From Ziziphus jujuba (taxonomy: Eukaryota > Streptophyta > Magnoliopsida > Rosales > Rhamnaceae), in assembly GCF_031755915.1 (NCBI RefSeq), contig NC_083387.1, forward strand, positions 16,699,001 to 16,763,000: 64,000 bases of DNA. Direction: 5' to 3'. Made by a program: the position numbers and the translations under genes. Below are positions 12,321 to 24,360 of this stretch, piece by piece. The notes below the pieces were generated by a model. That model made no database searches. It had not been told where the DNA came from and saw nothing but the letters and a program-made list of their open reading frames with translations. Within the stretch, counting starts at the first letter, position 1; each line of letters begins with the position of its first letter.

Positions 12321-15300
12321 ATGGGGAAGACTGAACAGCAAAATCTGCAACAACAGCAGAGCCATGAGGCTGAGAATCGAGGTTCTTGGGGACTCATCTA
12401 CGGGGAATATTCGATGGTTCTCACAAGACTGGCAAAAGAGTTCAGTTTCAGATGCGTCCTCGTTTTGTTTCTGAGCTTCTCTGTTTTACTTTCTGGGATC
12501 TTCTGGATCCTTCCTTACTATGCAATGGAGTCTGGGTTCGATGCAAAAGAAGCAGTTAGGCTCAGTGGTAAATCTTTTTCCCTCTGCTTTTTAGTTTTCA
12601 CTCTATTTTTTTAATTTTTGATTTAATTAGGGTTTTCTGATGTTTTAAACAGATGGGTATTTGAAATTTTTGCATATTGGTATTTAATAGTGTGGTGTGC
12701 TACTTTGGATTGTAATTGGATTCTTACAAATGGTGGTGTAAAGTTCTATTTCTTCGGATCTTTCTTTTCATATTCTAGGCCAGGTTTTTTGTTGTTGGTT
12801 TTTGTTAGTTTGTCTTGTTCTAGGATTTTGGAGAGGAATTTCTCTGATAATTCTGCTAATATATGTTTCTTTATTTACATTGGAAAGATTATATGTAAAA
12901 AGTTTGACTCTGGTGTCATGTCTCAACAAGAGGACTGTTTGATATTACTTTGGCGAAATTTAATGGTTTCATTTTGAAAGTGTGGCTTTCAAGGGTAGTG
13001 ATTTTAATTTCATTTTCACATGCCTGGTCCGGCGCTAAAATTTTACCAATGACTTTGCTGTTGCTAAAAGTTGAGTTGCTGCATTCCGCTGAAAGATAAT
13101 TATGTGCACAAATGTAAGTTTGGTTTGGTGGATGATGATAGTTAGTTTCTTTGTAGATATTGCTCACATTATACCATTTTGTACTTGACTGCTGATATGG
13201 AAATTGTTGTTAAAATAAAATATGTGATTGGTGGATAGATGTCATATAGCTGAATAAGTTATTTTTGTTTTTGGAAATGAAATATATCTGACAAATAGAA
13301 TTATAATTAGCAGTCATACTGCATAAGCTACAGAGATAGCTCTTGTATATGATTGGCAACTATGTGCTTTAAGTTCTTAAATAACCAGGTTGAGTTTTTG
13401 GTACCTTTGTTTTTCTCTAGTTTCCCCTAATTTTTCCTCTTTTGCACTAGATTATGCCATTGCCTATATAGTACTATGTGATAAGATGCTGCTTAGCTTC
13501 ATTATATGCTAGTACTGGTGTTCTGTGTAGAAGCTTTTAATATTGACATGATTATGAATGAATAGATCCTGGTATGTGTTTGAAGAATTGAGTAAACATT
13601 TTAGTATCTGGAAGTAACAACATATAAAAATTCTACTTCTGCATTTCCTTTCTTTTCTCCTTATGATTAGAAGGTTTAAACTTGATGGCTTATATGATAA
13701 TCTGCTGCTCTTCATACTATATGAATAGCACCTATCTGCTTTTAGTTTTTAAATGACCACGTTGAGTTTTGCTTCTGCTTGTGTATTATCTACAACTACA
13801 GGTGTTAAAAGCTTTAATTTTGTTATGGTTTTCTCCGTAGAAGCTTTTCTAAGTGATGTGATTTTGACTAAATAGATCCTAGCGTGTGTTTAAGAATTGA
13901 TTGTCTCCAAACTTTAAAGCAACAAGTTTCCATCTACACCATAGAGGAAGTCTGACAGTTGTGGGGGCCTTGGGGGTGACATTAGGATAGAAAGAAAACA
14001 GATCTAGACAATTAAGATAAATGAAAAGCTCGACACCTAAGAGAAGTAAGTAGCATGCTAAATTTTATGAGCTTAAAGTTATGCTCTAAGTTACCCATCC
14101 AAAGGACTTTTTATAATAAACTTGGAGTCCCCCAAGGCTGGAAATTTTCAAAGTTATTATTTTTGAACTAAAATAATGACCTTTAATGGAATGTATAAAT
14201 AAGACCTGCTTAAAAAGCAGGAATGTATAAATATGACCTGCTTAAAAAGCTGAAAGAAACAAATCACAAAACAAAAACTCTTAAAAGTCCCAAGTAGATT
14301 CAGGTAGCTTGGCCATTCAGTAGAAACTGATCGTGATTTTAGAAAACTCCAAATGAAGCTCTGTAATGGCTTTGAAATCTTAACTTGAACTTCTGACTAA
14401 CATATAAAGCTTTGCATATCTGTTTTCTCTGCCTTAACACCAATTTTGTTCTGAACACACTGTTACAAAAAATTATCATTCCTCCTCTGCATTTCACACA
14501 ACCAAATTTGTTCCGAAAAACGCCATTACAAAAAATTATCATCCCAGAGGAAGTCTGACAAGATACAATCTAGTGCAAGGCTGGGGAGAGTTAAAACCCA
14601 GAACAGTGCAGACTTGAAAACTTAAACAATGACAGCTAACACATTGATACTGCTTCCTCTATAGAAATAGTACTTACAGTACATATAAATTGGAAAATAT
14701 CTTGGTCAATTCATGTCGTTTTTTATTTATAACTCCTCCTCCAGATTTATGAAATTAAGAACTAAGAAGTTTATTATTATTTTTTTTTGGGGTGAATATG
14801 GAATCGAAGGCCCCAAGTGAAAGTTAACTATGATAATTCCCTAGGGAAGAAGAAACCCCCTATAACATCATAAAACACCAAATCAACAATACCTCTGGGA
14901 AGGGACCCAAAGAAATGGACCGCTAAGAGCATCTCCAACCAGTAATGGTGCAAAAACATCAAATTTTGATGAAAATGGTTCTCCAACTATGTGCCAAATT
15001 TGAAGCCATTTTAATGTGAATGAACAGTGTTGCACCTAATTTGGTGCAACACCGTTCACTTCAATTTACCACATGCTTTTTTTTTTTTGGTTTAAGTTTT
15101 TAAATTTTACAAAACAACCCTCAATATTATAATATTTTTATAATATTTACCCCAAAGGCATTTTTTCAATAGAATCAATTGCTTTTGGGTACCAAAAAAT
15201 AAAAATCTTGCATTTGTATGTGGGGCAATTGATGAAATAGGTAAAAAGTTGGGAGTTAAAAAAATAATATAAAAGTAGATAAAAGGGAATATAAAGAGAA

Positions 15301-18300
15301 TATTCTTTTTTTTGTGTTAGAAATGGTGTAGTGGGTGGAGAGAAATTACTATTTGATGTGACTTTTGACATTTTGGTGCAATGGGTTGGAGTTGCTCTAA
15401 GCACTTAAAGAAGCCAGAACATATGCAACTTTCTTTCCTTTCCTGGAGATGTGCCTGATAATGTGATATTAGTTTTCCGTTCTTTCTCGAGAACTCTTTG
15501 CATTCTATTACAAACACAAAGCAAGGGTGTGAAGGACTGGTTTCACCCTTAATCCACCTGAGAATAATGCTGGAACTAACTCACTCTTAACTTTCTTGAA
15601 GCTCATTTCCAAGCGAACTTTAAGCCATGAATGAGAAAAGCCCTTAGGCCCATAATTTTGCCTGAATACAACCAGCTTTCCTTAGATTAGAAGAAAACCT
15701 GGCAAGCCAGTTGTCATAACAGATAACACCACCAACATTTTGAGATGACTCTTTAAAGCTGCCATCAGTGGTTAACTTCACCCAAGTCTCAATGGGGGCT
15801 TCCCAGGAAATGGGCGCTTTAATTTGTTATTAGTATTAAAACTCAAAACTATTGACCGTATGAGCAGCATAGCTGAGAATGAACCCTACAGCCTTATTTG
15901 TCATCTGAAAGTCAACTTCAAAAAATCTTCTTGCATCTTCATTTCCAAAACATCCAACAGCTATTCAGAAAAGAAAACCACATTCCACTCGAGATAAAAA
16001 TTTCTTTAAGCATCCCTAATTTCAGACTTCAGTCTTTAAATTCATAGCAGGTGAACCAAGTCATAGTTAAAGAAATTAGCATTGCTTTCAAGCAGTCCTA
16101 ACTAAGGCCAAACTTGAGGAACAACTCTACAATGGCGGAGAGACCTTATTTCCTTCTAGCAAAGTTGGTTTACAATTTATTACGAGTAAGAAACAAACAA
16201 AACATTTGTGGCCCAGGGATAAATTTCAACTTAATAAACTTCGCTTTCCCAATTCAAAAGCTTCCTAATACCATTTATCAGAAGCTCAGTATCAATTCAT
16301 CAAATTTTTGAAATGGTGGAATCTAGAATTAAAAGAATTTGTATTGCTTTGAATTTATACTATTTAAAATATCGAGAAGGGAATGGAATATTGTGGTGGT
16401 ATTGGTGACTTCGGTGACTGTTGGAGTGGATGGTGATTCTTTATGCTGGCCATGTTGGTAGTAATTGGAGTGCTGTTTTAGGATGTTGGAGAAAACAGTG
16501 GTGGTGGTAGTGGCAATAAGAATATTTTGGAAGCTCAGTTGTAGTAAGAAAATGGTGGTGGTGGTGGAAGCAATAATAAGATGTGTTAGCAGAACGATGA
16601 CAATTGACAATGTTGTTGGCAGCAACAGAATAAACACAGGGAAAAGTATTGATATTGATGCTACTGATCATGGTTGTTAGATTGAGTGTTCCAGTAGGAT
16701 TTGGAGACAGTTTTGGTGATGATGATGGTAATAAAGATGGTGGTGATAGCAGCAGTGGTAGTTGCAAGAACAATGATGGTGGTGGAAGCAACAAATATCG
16801 GTTGAGCAGCATCATATCAATTATGTAGGGAGCAGCATAGACATAGAAAAGTATTAATGATGGTGTGTTAATGGAGGCAAGGGCAGTTTTCTAACTAATC
16901 CATTTAACTACTTATTGTGGAGAAAATTTTGGAAAGGGAATTTTGGGCGGTTTCTAAAAGAGGAAGCTATTACAATGCTCTAAAAATTCCTTCAGAACTT
17001 GTGTTCTTGACATGTTTACAAAAAGAAAAAAAGTTGTATATAGAGATGCTATAACCGAAATTTCTCTTGAACTTTAATGGTGACACAAGCTTTTTCAAAG
17101 ATTTTGTGATTTTGTGAATTTTTTTATTACGTTATTTTGTTATTATTATTATTTTCCGGTGAAATCCATTTTGCCTCCCATTAAATTGATTAATTAATTC
17201 CATACATGTTTTATAGGTCTATAATAGGCTTTTGCTTCATTAATTGTTTGATTTATTCGATATAAAGAAAAGTAATGGAGCCTCTGGTTGTAAATGTAAA
17301 AATTTAATTGATTCCATTATTTTCTTTGGCAATTAAAGACTTCATCCACCATTTAAAATGTGGTTGTTAGTGAAACGGTGTATGCTACTAGCATGGTTTG
17401 TTTTCAAAATTTATTATGTGTTTGGTTCAGCTTAATGATGTTATTACAGTTTTCCTGATAATTGGATGCTTTATATTATCTTCGCTTTTCCTTGCAGCTC
17501 CGGTTCAAGCATACTTTACCTTAGAAAAGCGAGTTTCTGAGCTAGTTCCACATATTGGAAGACTAGAGTATGATATTAATGCAGAAATAGGAGTTCCAGA
17601 TACAAAGGTTTCACTTTAAGCTTTTATACTATAGTTATCGGAATTACTTTCTAATAAACTGAATGATTGAACTAAACACTATTTGTTTTCTCTAACAGGT
17701 AGCTGTCTTATCCATGCACCGATCAGGTGCTTCTAACTGTACTGCTGTTGTGTTCGGTGTTCTTTCTGATCCTGTAAATATTCCAATAAACCAAGTGTAC
17801 TTAAGTTTGCTGAGGTCATCTTTGATCGAGGTGTTTTTGCAGCAATCAAACCTTACTGTGACAACATCTATTTTTGGACAGCCATCTAAATTTGAGATTC
17901 TTAAGTTTCAAGGGGGGATCACTGTAATTCCAATGCAAGCTGCTTTAATCTGGCAAAAACCCCAGATTCTATTTAATTTTACCCTCAATAATTCTATTGC
18001 TGACATACTGGGAAATTTTTCTGAATTCAAGGATCAGTTGAAGTCCGGATTGCACCTAACTTCTTATGAGGTATGGCACATACTCAAGTGACTTTTTACC
18101 CCTTTTCACTTTAGGCTTAAAAGTTATGGCTTGAAGACATGCACGATTTCCAAGTGTAGACTACCTTGAGTTCAAGTATTCTGATATAGAAGTTTAGAAC
18201 ATGAGAAATACAAAAAGAGAAGAGAGGAGAGAGAAGAAAGAGAAAGGGAGAAACCCATTGAGGAAAGATATGTCTGAAACTCAACAAACACTCCCATGTA

Positions 18301-21300
18301 CTTCCAAGTAAGCTTGTTTATGAAGTAAACAGACTGAGTCTGATTAGTACACTAAATCAATTTGAGAACTCTAATAAAAAAAGGAAGCTCTTATTAAAAA
18401 TCTCCAAATTATAATAAAAAGTGAAGTTCATCTATAATGTCTTGAAATTAGTTTTATGATCTCCGTAATATTCATGAGAAATATTGAATTCATATGCTAA
18501 ATTATTCAATGTCTAAAGAAACATGAGCCCCATTTTTCTCAAAAATTAAACAAATACTCTAGTTTTGGTTAAACAGATAATAAATATTATGGTGTTGCAT
18601 TTATTCTATGAAGTTTAGTAATTTAAAGAACTGAGAGAAAGTGATAATGTATATACACAATTGGGTTAATGGTCCGAATTTAAACTATGGTTCCTTTTCT
18701 GTTACGTTGAACCGAAAATTGTGCTATAGCTATTTCAAAAATGTTTTCCTATGTATCAACAGAAGATGTATTGAATTTCGGTGGAAATAATTTTCTCCAT
18801 TTTTGCTGTGATGCAGAATGTATATGTGCAAATAACAAACAAATTTGGTTCAACAACAGCTTCTCCAGTTATAGTCCAGGCTTCAGTCTTGTCTGATCTA
18901 GGAAGCCTTCTGCCACAGAGATTGAAGCAGTTGGCTCAAACAATTACAGGCTCTCCTATAAAAAATCTTGGCCTTGATAACTCAGTCTTTGGTAAAGTTA
19001 AAAGTATCAGTTTGTCTTCTTACCTTAAAGGTACACTTAGTGCATCTCCTCCGAGTCCTTCTCCAGCACCTTCGCCAGAGCTAACAGGACCATCAATATC
19101 TCCTTATTCTGCTCCTTCAACATATCCCCCAGCACCCTCACCTGACACCCATGATATCCCACCATATTTTAACAATGATGCTTCTCCAGCACCATCTGTG
19201 GTAAATGTGCATCCTCCGCTGCCTTGTATATATCGTGGTCTGAGAATTGCTCCAACGACTTCACCAGCTTCCCCCCCTAACCCAACTGTTCCTCAGGCTT
19301 TAACACCTAGTGCTGACTCACCTCATATGGGTCCCATATCTCAATTTCCCCCAGTTGTCTCACCTGTACAAGAAGTGTCCTCTGCTTTGAGTCCAGGCGA
19401 GAGGAAGGGAAATGCTAAAGGATTAGTGGCTCCATTACTTGCGCCATTCCCATCATGTAAGTTACCATTATAAGACCACATATGGAATGTTACAATTTCA
19501 GAATAGATGCTGAAAGTTGTTACCCCGTTTATGTGTTTTTATTTTTTATTTTTCTTGTTCTGGTAAAGAAGGCTCAAAATTTCTCATTGATTCTAAAATT
19601 ATGATTATATGTTTTTTGAGCCGTATGCTAAATCCATTTACTATAAAATTTTACCAATTAGGCAATATAGTGTCTTCATATCTTTAAGTAGTCAGCTAAC
19701 AAGCAGCTGTTACCATACTTTTGATAGAGAAGAACTTATTCTGAATTATGAATACAAACCATAATTGATTTAGGCAAGACAAGCTTATAGATAGAATGAA
19801 TTTTAATTCAAGGTACAAGACTATTCTGGTTACATATTACATAATCCATTACCACCTGGTCTCTGACACTGGTTAATTCCTGAATTTGTGTGACATAGAT
19901 ATGGTGCTTGACATGCTTTTAGTTTAAGTTGAAATTTGGTCTCTATAGCAGTTTATTAGTTTTGGTATGGTGTTTCTATTCAAAGCTGTTGCAGTCCAAG
20001 TTCTATGCGAATTAGGAGCGGCAGATATTTATTATGTGTCAATCAACCAGATCCAACATGTGGATCTGGGGAAATTTTCTATGATGCCTCCATTTATCTT
20101 CTTTTCAATTTATATGCCTGAACTAAATAATTGCTTTGACAACATTGTTTTCTTAATCTGTTGAATCAAAAATACCTCTCCCTGTACTTATCTTTTGAAT
20201 CTAAACCAATACTTTTCCCAGTTCTAACGGATATATTACTTTCTATTTGTGTTGATTTGATATTGAAGTGATAGAGGAGAAATAGTAGCAATACCAAATC
20301 CAATTCAGGACTCACAATCAATGTGATCTTGCTCTCAACAAGATCATCTGTTCCTGGGCTAAAATTATGTAGTGCAGGCTAGAAGCCTACTAATTCATGA
20401 GGCTTGAAAAGATAATTCGGACTTAAAGGTTAAGCAAAGATTTTTATGGTGGTTGTAAAATAAGAGATGGAAATGAATTTGAAGTGTTTTTCAAACTTAA
20501 AAGAAAATATAGATAAGTAGAATTTATATGTTTAAAGAGGGGGAAGAAAAAAATGAAAGAGAATAGTTGGGGAAAAGAACGATGAGATAAGAAAATCATA
20601 TGGTGGATCCCACTACCTTTATGTGGTTTTGAATTAATTGATTTTGGGATAATGAAAATTTGTTTGGTTGGCCTGTTTTTGAAAATAAGAGAAAACAAAA
20701 CAGATTTTGGACCTCTAGTGACTTTATCTTTTGTGCTTAGTAGTTATTACAAGCAGACTGTGTAGGAAAGCTGTAGAACTACTTTCTATCGAAGCTGAAA
20801 CTTAAAGAGGAAAAGCTCAAGCTTATTAGCAAGTTAAGGTTAGAAAAGGGAAATGGGGATTAAAGTTCTGATAAGGCTAGGAATACTACTAACCTTGTGG
20901 GATGAATTGTTATTGTTGGAAATTGTGATGGTGGGCATGTGAAGGGTTTGAGGTGCTAGGTTATATGGTTTATTTTTAGAAATGGATTTATGGTACTAAT
21001 CTTCCAGAAAAAAAAACAAAACCTAGATCGCAAAATATTGAAAATTAAACTTAAGTTCCATGAATTGGGAAGTTTGAGATAATGGCATGGATTGGGGTTT
21101 TCTCTGCCAAAATATTATATATCGGTTTCTTCATGATAAACTATTCTGTGTATTGCTACAGAGATGACATTCATGGAATAATAAGCTCATTTTGATAACC
21201 TGATAATCCCTTATTAACTTTTAGCTCCGCTTACTTATAAGACTGATGATTGAATGTACTTATATATTGATTTCTTGTTATGCTATATTTTAATATGCTG

Positions 21301-23942
21301 TATGTTGGGTTATAGGTTCAAATTAAAGTTTGAGCTAAGTTAACTTTGTGAAAGACATGAACTATGCGCGACAATGAGAAGAGTTCATGGAGTTTTAAAA
21401 AGTAAGGTGTGATGGAGTAATGCTACACATTTTATTATTTATTTTTGTTTTTTTAGTTTGTTGATTTTTGAAAAAAAAATTTATAAGAAATTTTTCGTAG
21501 GTAATTATTTTTTAAAAAAAAATAAAATAACAGGGAAATGATATTATTTTTATTCAATGACCTCCGCTAATAGGTTTTAGGTCATAAATCCACTTTGAAA
21601 ACCTAATTAACTTGAGTGGTTGCTTTCTCTAACAACCTTACCAGCATAATGTAACCACATAACTAGATTAGGTTGCCTTTGTCTTTTATTTTCTTTGTTT
21701 TTATCAAATTCAAAAAAACGTTTTCTAAATTTTTGCAACATAAAAATCCATTACTTGAACATGTTTCTTAGTTTTATTTTGGAATTTCTGAAAATGAAAA
21801 CCAAAAAAAGGGGAAAAAAAAAAAAAGGCATTAACGTTTTGTTTGGTAATCTGACCAAACTGATTAGGCTTAAAAACCAACCAACCTATCATATTTTAAA
21901 TTTTTAGTGTAAAAATTAAAATGAAGCAAGGTTAGAATATTTTATTTGTTTTTTGGGGCAGAAATAGCTTGAAATTTTTAATCACTAAAAATTGTTTTGG
22001 ATTTAGTCCCACGTCTTTCAACCAACTCAACTGTAACCAATCATTATTAGGTCTGTCTGGTTCAGTTAGGTTTATCTATCTGACTGATAAGTTTGGTCAA
22101 TTTATGCCTTTAGTATCTTGAAAGATGTCCATTTTTATGAATGGTTTTAGCTTGACTTTACTGTAGCTTCCTAAGATTTCCATTATTTGAACATTTTTAT
22201 CCCTGACAGAGATTAAAAGAGATGGGTTATATGTGCAATGTTCAGTTACTTGAAGTGGTAAATTAATCAATTTTTTTAGTTCATGGACCAAAATGAAAAA
22301 TCATAAAAAGTTGAGGGCAGTAATGGTGTTAACAAATCTTTATATTATTTTCATTAACTTTGGTTTTCATCAACAATTTATAAATTTGGTATATTTTTTA
22401 ATTTCATTTTTTATATCAATAACCTTTTTAAAGTTTTATTTTTGTTAAGTTTTTGTATCTCTTGATTTTTTTCCTAAAAAGAATTATTCTGAGGTTTTAT
22501 ATAACATTATACTTTTCCTCTTTTAAAAGTGTCATAAGCCTTTTTTTTTTCCATTAATAATAGTTTATATTTAATTTTCTTTTGGTTCCTTGTTGTAATA
22601 GAGTTTGTAAATTTTATACAGAAAAGCATATGAAAAATAAATTACCAAACAAGAAAAAATAACTGCAAAGAAAATTGAAGAGAAGTTAACAGATATTGCT
22701 CAAAATGTTTATTTATTAGATTTAATTTTCTTTAGGTGTCTTTTATCTATTTACTTTTTGGATGACCTTAAAACTCCTTGTATGAAATTATGACATGCAT
22801 TATTATTTTTATTTTTTCTCATATATCAATTCTGTTTGTAATTTATGTCATTTACCATCAATATTGTTTCCATTTTTTATTCTTATCCATTAAATTTTCT
22901 TTTCCAGTTTAGTTTTCTGTTTTTTAAATATGTTTATATAAAAAAAAAAATTGAAACTTCAATAAAGAAACCAAAAGCGAAAAAATATTTTAAAAAAAGA
23001 AAAAAAAAAAAAAAAAAAGAAAGACAAAGAGGTGGAAAGAATAATGTTACCGAAATTGTGGGATAATTATAAAGGAGGACTTAAGGAATGTATAAGGATG
23101 TTAAGCACAAAAACGAAAAATAAAAAAAATGAAAAAATGATAAAGTTTTTTCCTGATGCATTCACTTGAATTAGGCATAATAAAAGTTGCCACTAAATAC
23201 AGTATTGAGATGATTTGCTGCATAGGAAAAGCTTAACCCTGCCAATTGACATTGTGTTTCAAGTAGTCTTTGCAAGTGAAATGTGGGATAAGACTAGATT
23301 GGACTATTTGAAATCTTGTGCAATCAAATTTAGCCAAGTTCAAAATAGCTTAATTTCATTGGTTTGGACTTAAAATAGTGCAGTCCAGGCCATTCCCACA
23401 TTTCAAACAGGCCAGTCATTCTGCTAGTCTGTTGAATGACTCCAAATGTGTGTATTCCTTATCTATAGTCATTAATGTTGTGTCAAATATGTTCGTGGTC
23501 ATATTTTGCCCCTTTGAATGGGATGAAATTATTTACCTCTTTTAAGGTTTGGTTTAAATACAATTTAATCTCTCACATTCAAAAATAATATCAACCTTAA
23601 TTTAGGTTTCAAAAAGCAATTGTCGTCGTTCCCTATCGTTTCATTCATTCCCTTTGTATTAATATCATGTACATCCCTTAATATGGTGCTAGTTGTAGCT
23701 TTTAAAACATGAGAGATTAAATTGTAATTGGTGCAAATTTCATGGGGTTTGGATGAAATTAACCCTTTATGAATTCAATCTGGAGTTGATCATTGCATTT
23801 AGAATAGTTTGATTATAATGATTTAAATGTATTTTCATTTGTTTTTGTTGCAGCTTTAGCAATAGGTCCTTCCTTTAAGGAGATCTGGTTATTGGGATTT
23901 TCAGGACTGGTCATGTTTCATCTCCTTTGTTGGTCATATTGA
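12321..23942 (+). CDS. Plant DUF7036-like single-pass membrane protein, proline-rich
   Basis: Five exons join in frame: 12321-12567, 17498-17607, 17699-18070, 18817-19456 and 23854-23942. They total 1458 bases (485 residues plus TGA), and all introns are GT..AG. I chose the ATG at 12321 (MGKTEQQ) because it starts the recognisable protein; the frame upstream has no ATG. Residues 1-43 are hydrophilic and Gln-rich. Residues 44-68 form one transmembrane helix (VLVLFLSFSVLLSGIFWILP). Exons 2-4 give a conserved extracytoplasmic domain (PVQAYFTLEKRVSELVPHI; LGLDNSVFGKVKSISLSSYL) with several N-glycosylation sites (NCT, NLT, NFT, NNS, NFS). From about residue 318 to 446 the chain is rich in SPAP/SPPSP, like extensins and arabinogalactan proteins. 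The last ~20 residues are hydrophobic (IWLLGFSGLVMFHLLCW) and could be a second membrane anchor. The family name is from memory of its pattern; the biochemical role is unknown. Introns 1 (4.9 kb) and 4 (4.4 kb) are unusually long and hold repeats. Confidence 0.85.
13360..13910 (+). repeat. Diverged tandem duplication inside intron 1
   Basis: ACCAGGTTGAGTTTTTG near 13386 recurs as ACCACGTTGAGTTTTGC near 13757. GTAGAAGCTTTTAATATTGACATG followed by AATAGATCCTGG near 13530-13570 recurs in similar form near 13840-13885. The offset is 300-370 bases. Both copies lie between exons 1 and 2. Confidence 0.5.
14190..14254 (+). repeat. 32-bp tandem duplication in intron 1
   Basis: Two adjacent copies of a unit containing AATGTATAAATADGACCTGC then TTAAAAAGC, differing by a few bases. 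Confidence 0.75.
14437..14545 (+). repeat. Short tandem duplication in intron 1
   Basis: A unit ending TTACAAAAAATTATCATYCC appears twice, offset about 67 bases, with an AATTTGTTC-type landmark ahead of each copy. Confidence 0.6.
14928..15397. mobile_element. PIF/Harbinger (Tourist-like) MITE in intron 1
   Basis: The left end is GAGCATCTCCAACC and the right end is GGTTGGAGTTGCTC: complementary ends with one mismatch. TAA stands directly outside both (14925-14927 and 15398-15400), the 3-bp target duplication expected of PIF/Harbinger elements. The 470-bp interior has an internal inverted pair around 15030-15060 (GTTGCACCTAAT / TTGGTGCAAC) and no coding potential. It lies in the first intron of the membrane-protein gene and was presumably tolerated because it is spliced out. 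Confidence 0.85.
16380..16815 (+). repeat. GGT/GTG-rich degenerate triplet tract in intron 1
   Basis: Imperfect GGT, GTG, GAT and GCA triplets dominate (for example GGTGGTGGTAGTGGCAATAA and GGTGGTGGTGGAAGCAATAA). Open frames on both strands are by-products of the triplet repetition, not genes. It probably grew by slippage from a trinucleotide repeat. Confidence 0.6.
19457..23853 (+). other. Intron 4 of the membrane-protein gene, no gene inside
   Basis: A 4.4-kb AT-rich intron with GT at 19457 and AG at 23852-23853. It contains homopolymer runs near 22990-23020, the inverted repeat near 23.6 kb and a 23-bp near-palindrome (CCAGATCCAACATGTGGATC) near 20048. No internal open frame has a recognisable domain. 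Confidence 0.6.
23561..23727. repeat. Inverted repeat, possible small MITE in intron 4
   Basis: ACAATTTAATCTCTCACATTC near 23561 is complemented by ATGAGAGATTAAATTGTAA near 23708-23727, with about 125 bases between. Target duplication and outer limits are not clear. Confidence 0.45.
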
Positions 23943-24053
23943 GACTTTAATTGCATCTCAAATCGCTTAGGAAGCAACACAGCTCAACGATAATGACCCC
24001 CTACCCAGTTTTGTTTTGGTAAGGAGGAAGGGTGCCTTTTTTGTAAAGCTTGA

Positions 24054-24101
<48 letters not shown>

Positions 24102-24360
24102 GGGTCCTCGAGACAAGCAACAAGTACAGTAATCAATTCAGGAGATGATAGCAGGTCAAGGCTGGATGGTGACAGGCCTTCATCTAGCTTCTATAATGGT
24201 GAATGTCGCGAGAATGCACAGGTACTCTTCCAAAGGGAAGACTCCTGGATGGTGACCAAGTTTAAGCAAATATGAAACTGTATAACTGAAAAAGAACCGG
24301 CTCTTGTGACAGATGGAAATGTAAAGTCTATAGGTTTTATTTGAACCTATAAGCTGGGTA
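23943..24360 (+). other. Probable 3' untranslated region
   Basis: It follows the stop of the membrane-protein gene. A ~35-base T-run at 24066-24100 interrupts moderately GC-balanced sequence. The cleavage site could not be fixed by eye. Confidence 0.4.

Noticed and set aside
12690..12977. 95-codon frame after the first exon
   Set aside because: It lies in intron 1, directly after a good splice donor, and has no recognisable domain.
16329..16815. Overlapping open frames on both strands, rich in Leu/Ser/Thr or Val/Gly
   Set aside because: They arise from a degenerate GGT triplet tract inside an intron. Low complexity, no domain, and frames open on both strands for the same reason.
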